Shown: positions 51,378 to 59,639 of the stretch, piece by piece | How positions within the stretch are numbered: the stretch's first letter is position 1 | How the letters are laid out: the number at the start of each line of letters is the position of its first letter | Notes under the pieces: model-generated | The model's database searches: none | What the model was told of the DNA's origin: nothing | What the model saw: the letters and a program-made list of their open reading frames with translations, nothing else | Translations under genes and position numbers: made by a program | Assembly: GCF_001423885.1 (NCBI RefSeq) | Contig: NZ_LMPP01000001.1 | Location: forward strand, 533,542 to 597,541 | Reading direction: 5' to 3' | DNA length: 64,000 bases | Source: Rathayibacter sp. Leaf185 | GTDB lineage: Bacteria > Actinomycetota > Actinomycetes > Actinomycetales > Microbacteriaceae

Positions 51378-52222
51378 CTGGGGTCCCCGCGCATCCGCGC
51401 CTCTCGCTGAACCAGGCGACGATCAAGTACGCCCCGCTCGCGACCGCCCTCGATGTCACCGCCGCCGCCGGCTACTCCTCGATCGGCCTGTGGCGCGAGC
51501 CCGTCGCCGAGGTCGGGCTGGCGGAGGCGGTCCGGCTCGTCGCCGACAGCGGCCTGCGCGTCTCGTCCCTCTGCCGCGGCGGCTTCTTCACCCTCGTCGA
51601 GGGCCCGGAGCGCCGCGTCGCCCTCGACGACAACCGCCGCGCCATCGACGAGGCCGCGGCCCTCGGTGCCCCCGCCCTCGTGCTCGTCGCCGGCGGCCTC
51701 CCGGCGGGCTCCCGCGACCTCATCGGCGCCCGCTCCCGCGTGCAGGACGCCCTCGCCGAGCTCGCCCCCGCCGCCCTGTCGGCCGGCGTGCAGCTCGCGA
51801 TCGAGCCCCTGCACCCGATGTACGCCTCCGACCGCGCCGTCGTCTCGACCCTGAAGCAGGCCCTCGACCTCGCCGCCCCCTTCGCCCCCGCGGCCGTCGG
51901 AGTCGTCGTCGACACCTTCCACATCTGGTGGGACCCCGAGGTACTCCCCCAGATCGCCCGCGCCGGCGCGGAGAAGCGCATCGCCAGCTACCAGGTCTGC
52001 GACTGGGCGACCCCGCTCGCCGCCGACGTCCTGCTCTCCCGCCACTACGTGGGCGACGGCGTCATCGACTTCACGCTGCTGACGGAGGCGGTGTCCGCCG
52101 CCGGCTACACCGGCGACATCGAGGTCGAGATCTTCAACCAGGACGTGTGGGATGCGGAGTACGCGGCGGTGGCTGCGCGGGTGGCGACGGACTTCGCGGA
52201 GCAGATCGCACCCCACCTCTGA
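51374..52222 (+). CDS. sugar phosphate isomerase/epimerase, AP endonuclease-2 fold
   Basis: TIM-barrel enzyme of 282 residues in the IolE/xylose-isomerase-like superfamily. Metal-ligand positions are in IEPLHPMY (Glu), VDTFHIWW (Asp, His) and IEVEIFNQD (Glu). GTG 51374 overlaps the DUF993 stop. Last gene of the Gfo/Idh-DUF993-isomerase operon; it converges with the LuxR-type gene. Relatives isomerise or dehydrate keto-sugars; the substrate is not known here. Confidence 0.82.
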   Translation: MTGVPAHPRLSLNQATIKYAPLATALDVTAAAGYSSIGLWREPVAEVGLAEAVRLVADSGLRVSSLCRGGFFTLVEGPERRVALDDNRRAIDEAAALGAPALVLVAGGLPAGSRDLIGARSRVQDALAELAPAALSAGVQLAIEPLHPMYASDRAVVSTLKQALDLAAPFAPAAVGVVVDTFHIWWDPEVLPQIARAGAEKRIASYQVCDWATPLAADVLLSRHYVGDGVIDFTLLTEAVSAAGYTGDIEVEIFNQDVWDAEYAAVAARVATDFAEQIAPHL

Positions 52223-52252
52223 TCGTCGAGACTCCAGGATCCACGCGACACT

Positions 52253-54763
52253 TCAACCGCTGATCAGACCGGCGTCCCGAGCTCGGTCGATCGCCTCCCG
52301 GCGGGAGTGGACGTCGAGCTTGCGGTAGAGCACACGGATCTGCGCCTTGACGGTGTTGCGGCTGACGAACGCCGCGTCGGCCATGCCGTCCACCGTGAGG
52401 CCCGCGATCAGCTGTCCGAGGATCTCCCGCTCGCGCGGGGTGAGCGCGGGCAGCGGCCGCTCCGCCTTGCGCGGGAGGCTCATCGAGCGCAGTCGCACCA
52501 GGACCTCCTCGGGAACGATCTGCGCGATCTCCTCGAGATCGGGCAGCGCGAGGGCCGCGAAGGCGGAGGGCAGGCGGTACTGGGCAGCCAGAGCGACGGC
52601 GGTCCGAGCGCTCGCGTCCGCGGCATCGCGGTCACCGGCCGCGTGGAGGGCACCGGCGAGGACGAGGTGGGCCGTGATCGCTGAGCGGGCGGACAGCACC
52701 GGACGCTCCAGCGCGGTACGGCTGTCGGCTTCGGCGGCGTCGGGATGGCCGGCGGCGAGCCCCGTGCGGGCGCGGCCGACGAGGAGGACGTCCTGCAGGA
52801 CGTCGTCGTCGACCGCGATCTCGAGTGCCCTCGCCGCGTCGTTGTAGCGGCCGGCGAGAACCAGGAGGGTCGACTCGGTATCGGCGAGGACGACCGCGTT
52901 CAGCCCCGAGCTCCACCGCGAGCCGGCCGCATCCCGTTCGGACCGGAGCGTGTGCAGTGCGGCGATCGGGTTCCCCCTCCAGCCGGCGATGAGCGCGAAG
53001 ATCGACGCTTGGATCGCCGCATACTCGGATGCGTCTGTGATGTCCGCCTGGTCCCGCAGGATCACCTCGGCGGCCTGGACGTCGAGGGTGTTGAGCGCGA
53101 CAAGGGCCCGGGCGAGGTGCCCGACGGCGTGCACCGTGTCGGGAGCGTCGCTCGAGGGGTACTCGGGGATCCGCTCCAGCCAGATCTCGGCCTTGTCGGT
53201 CCGGCCTGCGAGCGCCGACACGAGGGCGAGTGAGCCCGCGGCACCGACGGCGATGCGGAGGTTGTCGTGGGTGAGCGCCTCGTCGTAGGTCCTCTCGTAC
53301 TCCGAGCGAGCGCGTCCGAGCGCGCCGCTGAAGAAGAAGGTCCGCGCCCACTGCGTGCGCAGATCGGGGAACGCGGGGAGGAGGGGCTCCAGACGGTCCG
53401 GGCTCACCTCCGCGACGATCTCGGCGAGATCCTCGACGGCGGCGCGCGCGGCGGTCAGGCGGCCGGCGAAGCGGTCTGTCGAGAGTCGAGCGGTCGTCGT
53501 CGCGAGGACGTCCATCAGATCCGTCGCTTCGCGGCGAGGGGCCGTGAACTGCACGGGACGTGCCGTGCCGGGGAACGGCATGCGCTCGACGTACACCCTC
53601 GCCTGCGCCCACCGCGGATACCGGTCGACGAACTCCTCCGGCAGTGCACGCAGCGCCTCCCGGACGACGCTCTTGTGAGAGGCGAGCAACGACGCCCAGT
53701 GCTCGATGAGCAGCGCCGCGGTGTGCTCCCAGTCCTGCGAGAGCGACGCGTGCCGGAGAGCGTCGGCGACACGATCCTCCGCCAGCGCGAGATCGGACAG
53801 GCGCCGATGAGCGGCGCGGATGCAGTCCGCCTCCTCGGTCTCGAAGCGGGCGGAGAGAGCATCCGCGAGCACCTCGCTGATCGCGACCCGCCAGCGCGGG
53901 CGGGTCCCGTCGACGACGACGACGGCTCCCTCCGCAGCGAGGGCGAGGATCATCGGCATCGGCTCCGGACGGTCCCATGCCGCCGCGGCGGCCTGCGGAG
54001 TCATCTCGTCGCCCGCCAGCCGCCACAGCCAGAGGGAGCCGAGCAGCTGCGCACCCGCTTCGGAGTCGGCGATCTCGAGCGCCGTGGCGCTCCCCGCCTC
54101 TCGAGCCGTCCGCCGCGCGAGCTCGTCCGGATGTCCCGCGCCGAGCGACGCCGACCACGCCCGTGCCGCTGACAGCGTCGGAACCAGCCAGCCGCCGAAC
54201 CACGCGTGGAGCTGCTCGATCTCCTCCGCGCCGAGGTCCAGCAGGAAGGAGTCGAGGATGCTGCCGAGCTCATCGACGGTCGCGTGCAGCTCGCCGCTCG
54301 GGAGATCGAGCGCCACTGTGCTGATCGGCTCGGGGCGGCGGCCGATGATCAGGACGGTCATGCTCGGCACCCGCGTCACCAGGGAGCCGAGTGAGCGGAG
54401 CAACGGCTCGCTGATGTAGGCGTCCGCATCGTCGAGCACGACATCGATCGGTCCCTCGCGCTCGAGCAGGACGCCGGCGAGGGCATCCAGGCCTTCGCCG
54501 CGCGGACGCACGCGCAGGGCTTCTGCCAGCGCCGCGACGAGGTCCTGCTCCTGCGCGAAGCGGGGGCGTCCGTCGATCCAGGCGGTCGTCGAGCCGTGTC
54601 TGCGCCTCTGGGCACTCCAGGCCGCAGCGAGGGTGGTGCGCCCGCTCCCGCGGACACCGCGCACGAGGATGAGGCCTCGGATGTGAGCCAGGCGCCGCAG
54701 GAGGCGGGGACGCCCGTGGGGGCCGGCGGACGGGCGCGCGGAAGTAAGGGCCGTGACAGACAT
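52253..54763 (-). CDS. large LuxR-family (MalT/LAL-like) regulator
   Basis: Regulator of 836 residues. N-terminal NTPase with P-loop RGVRGSGRTT (about residues 36-45) and Walker B VVLDDADAY, a long TPR-like helical middle, and a C-terminal LuxR HTH: LTPREREILGQLIAGL, SRNTVKAQIRVLYRKL. Start ATG 54763 is chosen over 54913, since the extension is low-complexity. MalT-type proteins integrate sugar or stress signals. Target genes are not evident; the next minus-strand gene upstream (54945) could be one. Confidence 0.85.
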   Translation of the reverse strand: MSVTALTSARPSAGPHGRPRLLRRLAHIRGLILVRGVRGSGRTTLAAAWSAQRRRHGSTTAWIDGRPRFAQEQDLVAALAEALRVRPRGEGLDALAGVLLEREGPIDVVLDDADAYISEPLLRSLGSLVTRVPSMTVLIIGRRPEPISTVALDLPSGELHATVDELGSILDSFLLDLGAEEIEQLHAWFGGWLVPTLSAARAWSASLGAGHPDELARRTAREAGSATALEIADSEAGAQLLGSLWLWRLAGDEMTPQAAAAAWDRPEPMPMILALAAEGAVVVVDGTRPRWRVAISEVLADALSARFETEEADCIRAAHRRLSDLALAEDRVADALRHASLSQDWEHTAALLIEHWASLLASHKSVVREALRALPEEFVDRYPRWAQARVYVERMPFPGTARPVQFTAPRREATDLMDVLATTTARLSTDRFAGRLTAARAAVEDLAEIVAEVSPDRLEPLLPAFPDLRTQWARTFFFSGALGRARSEYERTYDEALTHDNLRIAVGAAGSLALVSALAGRTDKAEIWLERIPEYPSSDAPDTVHAVGHLARALVALNTLDVQAAEVILRDQADITDASEYAAIQASIFALIAGWRGNPIAALHTLRSERDAAGSRWSSGLNAVVLADTESTLLVLAGRYNDAARALEIAVDDDVLQDVLLVGRARTGLAAGHPDAAEADSRTALERPVLSARSAITAHLVLAGALHAAGDRDAADASARTAVALAAQYRLPSAFAALALPDLEEIAQIVPEEVLVRLRSMSLPRKAERPLPALTPREREILGQLIAGLTVDGMADAAFVSRNTVKAQIRVLYRKLDVHSRREAIDRARDAGLISG

Positions 54764-54944
54764 GGCGGACTCCGGAAAGAGCGGCGGGGTCGGGTCCTCG
54801 CACGCTCGCGACACGATATTCCATCGTGATGGCGCGCCGGATCGCGGCGCGGGCTCAGGACTGAGCGGGACCCAGCGACGGCGGTTCGGGTCTGCCGTCG
54901 CTGGATCCCGCATCGAGACCGGGGGCTCTGAGGGCGGGGTCGGG

Positions 54945-55424
54945 CTACAGCGCTTCGAGGTCGAGCGAGTCCGTCGAGTAGAGGCGGGACTCGGGGGCCG
55001 GGCTGGTCCACGAGGCGCTGAGGCTGCCGAGGGTCCCCTCGACCGTGTCCTCCTTCACGTAGACGCCGCCGTTGCTCGGGAAGGAGCGTCCGGAGGCGTC
55101 GGTGGGAGTGCCCGGGAGCATGGTGACGACGTTCCCCGAGAGGTCGCGGAGCTCGAAGCCTGTCGTCGCGCCGAAGAAGACGATGCCCACCTGGCCCTGG
55201 ACGGCGAGGTTGGTGGAGCGGTTGCGGATGCGGACGTACGCGTTGATCTTCTGGCCGGGCAGGGCCCCGCCGCCCTGGGCGGCGAAGTTGTACAGATCGG
55301 GCTCAGGCGGCGTCGTCGACGCGGCGGCCATCGGAGCTGCAACGGCGACGGCGACGGCGGGAATGGTCCACGCCGCGCCAGTGGCAACGGTGCGGCGCGA
55401 CAGGTGGCGGGAGTCCTGGAGCAT
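54945..55424 (-). CDS. Tat-exported protein, 159 aa
   Basis: Secreted protein with a twin-arginine signal: SRRTVATGAAWTIPAVAVAV then AAPMAAAS, predicted cleavage near residue 36. The mature part is beta-rich (KINAYVRIRNRSTNLAVQGQ, GQVGIVFFGATTGFELRD) and resembles surface Ig-like domains. No catalytic motif. The ATG at 55424 is the only start that keeps the signal. 181 bases separate it from the LuxR-type gene on the same strand. Role unknown. Confidence 0.7.
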   Translation of the reverse strand: MLQDSRHLSRRTVATGAAWTIPAVAVAVAAPMAAASTTPPEPDLYNFAAQGGGALPGQKINAYVRIRNRSTNLAVQGQVGIVFFGATTGFELRDLSGNVVTMLPGTPTDASGRSFPSNGGVYVKEDTVEGTLGSLSASWTSPAPESRLYSTDSLDLEAL

Positions 55425-55530
55425 GAAAGTCCTCTTCTGGCAAGATGAGGGGCTCGATTGCTCCCTCCCTCGTATCCAGGCAGAGGCGGAGCGCCGCGAC
55501 CGACGCGGGCGCCGGAGTTCACCCCCGACT

Positions 55531-56406
55531 TCACCCCGCGTTCGGCAGCAGCACCTCCACGAGCCCGCCGGTGACCCGCGTCTCGAACCGCGGCTGCGGA
55601 GACGTGGCCGGCCCCCGCAGCACCTCGCCCGTCTCGAGCGAGAACACGCTCGAGTGCCACGGGCAGGCGACGCATGCTTCACCGCCCGCCTCCGTGATCT
55701 CGCCCTCATCGAGCGGACCCGACAGATGGCTGCACACGTTCGACAGCACGTCGACGCGCTCGCCTCGGCGGAAGACGAGCAGCGGCATCCCCGCGACGTC
55801 CTTCTTGACGGGCTTCCTCTCCGGCAGGTCCTCCAGCGGTCCCACCAGCTGCCACCCCGTGGGGAAGCGGTGCGGAACGTCCTCGGCGTGGTTCACGCCC
55901 GCCGCCTGCCGATAGCTCAGGTGCCCACCCAGGTATCCGGCACCGGACACGACGGCGAGCCCGGCCATGCTGAGGACCTTGCCGCTGGTGCGACGCCCCC
56001 GCCCTCGCTGCACGAAGGACGCCGCATAGAGGGCCGTCGCGATCACGTTGGCGCCGGCGTGGACGAGCCCGACGCGCATCTGCTGCTCGTGCAGCTCCGA
56101 CCAGTCGGTGTAGCCGGCCGCAGCGGTCGGCAGGACGCTGACCACTCCCACGCCGATGAGCGCACGCGACGCCCGCTCGTTGCCCGGCAGCAGGTCGAGG
56201 ACCGCCGCCGAGACCCACGCGCCCGCGGGGATGAGAACGAGCAGCGGATGCACCGGGTGCCCGACCGGGACCCCGTGCAGCACGTCGCGCACGGGCTGCG
56301 GCCGGATGACGGCGTTGACCACCTTCCGCACGCGGCCGACCAGCGGATCGAGGGCAGCCGCGTCTTCGAGGCGGGTGACGAGTTTCACGAACTTCATTTC
56401 ACGCAT
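55531..56406 (-). CDS. DUF2231 membrane domain fused to Rieske [2Fe-2S] domain
   Basis: Protein of 291 residues. The N-terminal half is a DUF2231-type membrane domain with four helices and an HPVHPLLV motif (residues 50-170), likely binding haem or quinone. The C-terminal half is a Rieske domain: CSHLSGPL and CPWHSSVF supply the two His and two Cys of the cluster. This combination is known in actinobacteria as an electron-transfer unit of undefined partner. Start at 56406; ATG 56397 is the alternative. Confidence 0.85.
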   Translation of the reverse strand: MREMKFVKLVTRLEDAAALDPLVGRVRKVVNAVIRPQPVRDVLHGVPVGHPVHPLLVLIPAGAWVSAAVLDLLPGNERASRALIGVGVVSVLPTAAAGYTDWSELHEQQMRVGLVHAGANVIATALYAASFVQRGRGRRTSGKVLSMAGLAVVSGAGYLGGHLSYRQAAGVNHAEDVPHRFPTGWQLVGPLEDLPERKPVKKDVAGMPLLVFRRGERVDVLSNVCSHLSGPLDEGEITEAGGEACVACPWHSSVFSLETGEVLRGPATSPQPRFETRVTGGLVEVLLPNAG

Positions 56407-56533
56407 GCTCAAGCGCACCGCCGGGCGGCCGCCGATGAAAGGGGATTGTCAGGCGCTGCCCGGGGTGCGAGCGGTCCACCGAGATGGGCGGCCGCTCCCT
56501 CGAGCACAAGCGGCGGATCGGGGCAGCACAGAG

Positions 56534-56860
56534 ATGCACGAGAACCGGAACTGGTGGAGCGGACGCCCCGGAGTGAACGGCGGAGCGAAGATCTACCAGC
56601 AGATGCGCGACTACTTCGACTCCCAGGGCCCGGCGAACCTGATCCGGGCAGCAGATGCAGTCCATCGCCGGCTCGAAGCCGATCGCGATCGCCGAGATGG
56701 GCAAGGTCCCCGACGCGTCCCTCCTGCAGAGCCGGACGCGCTGGTCGTACTTCATGATCTGGTCGGAGCAGCTCCGCGGCAGCAACACGAACGCGGCGAT
56801 CCAGAGCGCGTACTTCCACCCGAGAGTGCTCAACCAGGGTGAGCTGACGCTGCCCGGGAG
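56534..56860 (+). pseudogene. decayed GH26-like endo-beta-mannanase fragment
   Basis: Two fragments in different frames. The first (from ATG 56534) reads HENRNWWSGRPGVNG and KIYQQMRDYFDSQG, GH26-like with the acid/base Glu. The second (from about 56646) reads SIAGSKPIAIAEMGKVP with the nucleophile-type Glu, then RWSYFMIWSEQLRGSNTNAA and HPRVLNQGELTLPG. The N-terminus and the roughly 60 middle residues are missing, and the register shifts between them. It sits ten bases from the exporter of the beta-mannoside operon. Family call is by pattern memory, moderate certainty. Confidence 0.6.
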
Positions 56861-56866
56861 CGTGCC

Positions 56867-58615
56867 TCACGCGGCCCCGACCATCTCGGCGTAGCGCCCT
56901 CGAGCGGCGAGCAGCTGCTCGTGCGTCCCCACCTCGATGACACGGCCGCCGTCGAGGACGACGATCCGATCCGCCGTCCGCACGGTGCTCAGCCGGTGCG
57001 CCACGATCAGCGTCGTCCGCCCCTTCCGGAGGCGTTCCAGCGCCGTCCGCACCTCGGCCTCCGCCTGCGGATCGAGCGCGGCAGTGGCCTCGTCGAGGAT
57101 CAGCAGCCGCGGATCCCGGATGAGCGCTCGGGCGATCGCGAGCCTCTGCCGCTGCCCGCCCGAGAGCTGCGCGCCGCGCTCTCCGACGGTCGTGTCCCAC
57201 CCCTCGGGGAGGGTGAAGACGAAGTCGGCGTTCGCCGCTCGGAGCGCCGCCGTCAGCCGCTCGTCGTCCGACTCGTCGGCGCCGTAGAGGATGTTGTCGC
57301 GGATGCTCCCGCGGAACAGGACCGACTCCTGCGGCACGACCGAGACGAATCGCCGGACGGAGCGCATGTCGAGCGTCCCGATGTCGCGGCGGTCGAGCAG
57401 CACCCGTCCTGTGGTCGGCCGGAGGAAGCCCAGGACGAGGCGCGTCAGGGTCGACTTGCCCGATCCGGAGGCGCCGACGAACGCGATCGTCTCCCCCGGA
57501 GCGATGCGCAGGCTCACACTCGTGAGGACTCGCTGCTCGCCGTACGAGAACGAGACCGCCTCGAACTCGATCGCACCGTCGAGCGAGTCGACGACGGCGC
57601 CTCCCTCGTTCCTCTCGACGTCCGGATCGGTCAGGACGTCGGCGATGGAGCGTCGCGAGGCGATGCCGCGGGTGATCAGCGGGGCGGTCTGGAACGCGCC
57701 CGTGACAGCACCGGTCAGCAGTGCGAAGTACGAGCTCAGCAGCACCACCTCGCCCACCGAGATGGAGAGCACACCGGTCATCGTGACCAGCGCGGCTCCG
57801 AAGAGAGAGCCGAGCGTGATCACCTGGTAGCTGCTCCACGACAGTGCTCCGAATCGGCCGTTGAGGCGGTCGAGTCGCACGCCGGCGCGCTCGACCCGGT
57901 GCGCGGCGTCGACGACCCTCCGCGTCGAGACCTGCTCGAGACCGTGTGCCCGGGTGATCTCCTGGAGCGAGGACATCTCGCCGACGGCCGAGGACATGGT
58001 CTCGACGTCGAGCCGGAAGGTCTCGTTGCTCGCGGCGGTGCGGGACCGCAGCCAGAGGATGAGCGCCGCTGCGAGAGGCAGGGTGAGCGCCAGGACCGGG
58101 AGGAACTGCGGCACCCGGGCGGCTGTCGCGACTCCGGCACCGACGAGGATCACCACGGCGTTGAGCACCGGACCGAACGCCTGCTGCAGCATGAGCTCGA
58201 GGTTCTCCACGTCCCGCACGATCTTCGTCTGCACCACCGATGCGCTGCCGCGGGCGTGGTAGCCGAAGGAGAGCAGCTGGAGGCGCACCGCCAGCGCTTC
58301 CCGCAGACGGGCGCCCATGGAGCGGACGGAGGAGGAGAAGAGCCGCACGAAGACGCCGTTCGCCGCCACGTTCACGACGATGGTGGCGGCCGCCACCGCG
58401 GCCGGGATCAGCAGCGCCTCGGGAGGGTCGCCTGCCACGAGGGCGTCGACGACGGCTGCGGTCACGAGCGGCAGGATCCAGAGCGGGCTGTCCTTGACCG
58501 CGAACGCGAGGGCCGCCAGAACCAGGCGCCCTCCGGAGGGGCGGAGCGCGGAGCGCAGGGGACGCTCGGCATCGATCCCCGAGCCGGAGCGGTCGGTCGC
58601 GGACCGGCGGCTCAC
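56867..58615 (-). CDS. ABC exporter, fused TMD-NBD (MsbA-like), paralogue
   Basis: Half-transporter of 582 residues closely resembling the one at 39735 (AFAVKDSPLWILPLVTAAVV). ATPase motifs: GASGSGKST, VVPQESVLFRG, LSGGQRQRLAIARAL, LLILDEATAALD, VAHRLSTVR. It overlaps the ROK gene stop by four bases, so it is the last gene of the mannoside operon. Substrate unknown; exporter in a sugar import operon is unusual. Confidence 0.9.
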   Translation of the reverse strand: MSRRSATDRSGSGIDAERPLRSALRPSGGRLVLAALAFAVKDSPLWILPLVTAAVVDALVAGDPPEALLIPAAVAAATIVVNVAANGVFVRLFSSSVRSMGARLREALAVRLQLLSFGYHARGSASVVQTKIVRDVENLELMLQQAFGPVLNAVVILVGAGVATAARVPQFLPVLALTLPLAAALILWLRSRTAASNETFRLDVETMSSAVGEMSSLQEITRAHGLEQVSTRRVVDAAHRVERAGVRLDRLNGRFGALSWSSYQVITLGSLFGAALVTMTGVLSISVGEVVLLSSYFALLTGAVTGAFQTAPLITRGIASRRSIADVLTDPDVERNEGGAVVDSLDGAIEFEAVSFSYGEQRVLTSVSLRIAPGETIAFVGASGSGKSTLTRLVLGFLRPTTGRVLLDRRDIGTLDMRSVRRFVSVVPQESVLFRGSIRDNILYGADESDDERLTAALRAANADFVFTLPEGWDTTVGERGAQLSGGQRQRLAIARALIRDPRLLILDEATAALDPQAEAEVRTALERLRKGRTTLIVAHRLSTVRTADRIVVLDGGRVIEVGTHEQLLAARGRYAEMVGAA

Positions 58616-59574
58616 AGCAGGTCGACCGACACGGGTTCACGAGTCCGGGCGGGGCCGAGCAGGAGAGGCAGGTGCACGAGCGCCGCCGCTCCGATGAGCG
58701 GTCCCTCGCTGCCGAGCCCGGAGGGACGGATGCCGACCTCGCGGGAGTAGTCGAAGACGACTCCCGCGCGGGCCGCCCGGCGCACCTCCTCCAGGTACCA
58801 GTCGGTCACCCCGGAGAACCCGCCTCCCACGGCGAACGCATCGATGTCGAGGAGCGTCGCGACGCTCGCGATCGCCGTCCCGACGGCGGAGGCCGAGCGG
58901 CGGATCGCGGCCACTGCCGTCGCGTCGCCGCCCGCCGCACTCCGGCCGAGGTCCTCCCCCGTCAGGCCCGACCATCCGCGGCTCCGCGCCCACGAGACGC
59001 TGCTCGGGCCCGAGGCGATGCTCTCGAGCGTGCCGTCCGATCCCGAGGCCGCATCCGCGTCGCGGAGGTGGATCTGCCCGATGTGTCCGGCGTTGCCGGA
59101 GCGACCCGAGACGATCCTGCCCTCGAGCACGATCCCTCCGCCGACGCCGGTCGAGACGACGAGGCTCATCGAGGAGGCGGCTGCGCGGTTCGCGCCGACC
59201 CACTGCTCCGCGAGCGCTATGCAGGTGCCGTCGAGCCGCAGAACGGCCGGCAACCCACCGGACCGCTGCTCGATCGCGTCGCGGAGCGGGAAGCCGTGCA
59301 GCAGCGGCAGGTTCTTGGGGCTGACCCGCCCCTCGGAGACGTCGATCGGCCCCGCCGACCCGATCCCGATCCCGACGACCTCGGCTCGTCGAGCGGCGGC
59401 GAGCGAGAGGTCGACGCAGGCGCCGATCGCGTCGAGGAATCCGTCGGGAGCGAGAGCACGGCCGGTCGGCCGACGGTGCCGGGAGCCGGGCACGAGCGCA
59501 CCGTCCGAGGAGACGAGCGCCGACTCCACCTTCGTTCCGCCGACGTCGAGGGCGAGGGCGAGCTGGATGGGCAT
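58612..59574 (-). CDS. ROK-family sugar kinase, zinc motif absent
   Basis: Kinase of 320 residues. LALDVGGTKVESALV is the phosphate-1 motif; STGVGGGIVLEGRIVSGRSG the ROK core; GHIGQIHL starts the sugar-binding region. The usual CxCGxxGCLE zinc cluster is replaced by GSDGTLESIASG with no Cys. It probably phosphorylates mannose or glucose released by the GH2 enzyme, but a non-kinase role cannot be excluded. ATG 59574 follows a 65-base gap with a hairpin. Confidence 0.85.
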   Translation of the reverse strand: MPIQLALALDVGGTKVESALVSSDGALVPGSRHRRPTGRALAPDGFLDAIGACVDLSLAAARRAEVVGIGIGSAGPIDVSEGRVSPKNLPLLHGFPLRDAIEQRSGGLPAVLRLDGTCIALAEQWVGANRAAASSMSLVVSTGVGGGIVLEGRIVSGRSGNAGHIGQIHLRDADAASGSDGTLESIASGPSSVSWARSRGWSGLTGEDLGRSAAGGDATAVAAIRRSASAVGTAIASVATLLDIDAFAVGGGFSGVTDWYLEEVRRAARAGVVFDYSREVGIRPSGLGSEGPLIGAAALVHLPLLLGPARTREPVSVDLL

Positions 59575-59597
59575 GGAGGTCTCCTCGGGAGGGGCGG

Positions 59598-59632
59598 GTG
59601 GGGCGGGGCGGCGGAGGTCGCCACCGCCCCAC
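59598..59632 (-). terminator. hairpin between the GH2 and ROK genes
   Basis: GTGGGGCGG (59598-59606) and CCGCCCCAC (59624-59632) pair perfectly, 17-base loop. Located in the 65-base gap inside the operon; it may reduce downstream expression of the ROK and exporter genes. Confidence 0.45.
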
Positions 59633-59639
59633 GCGGGCG

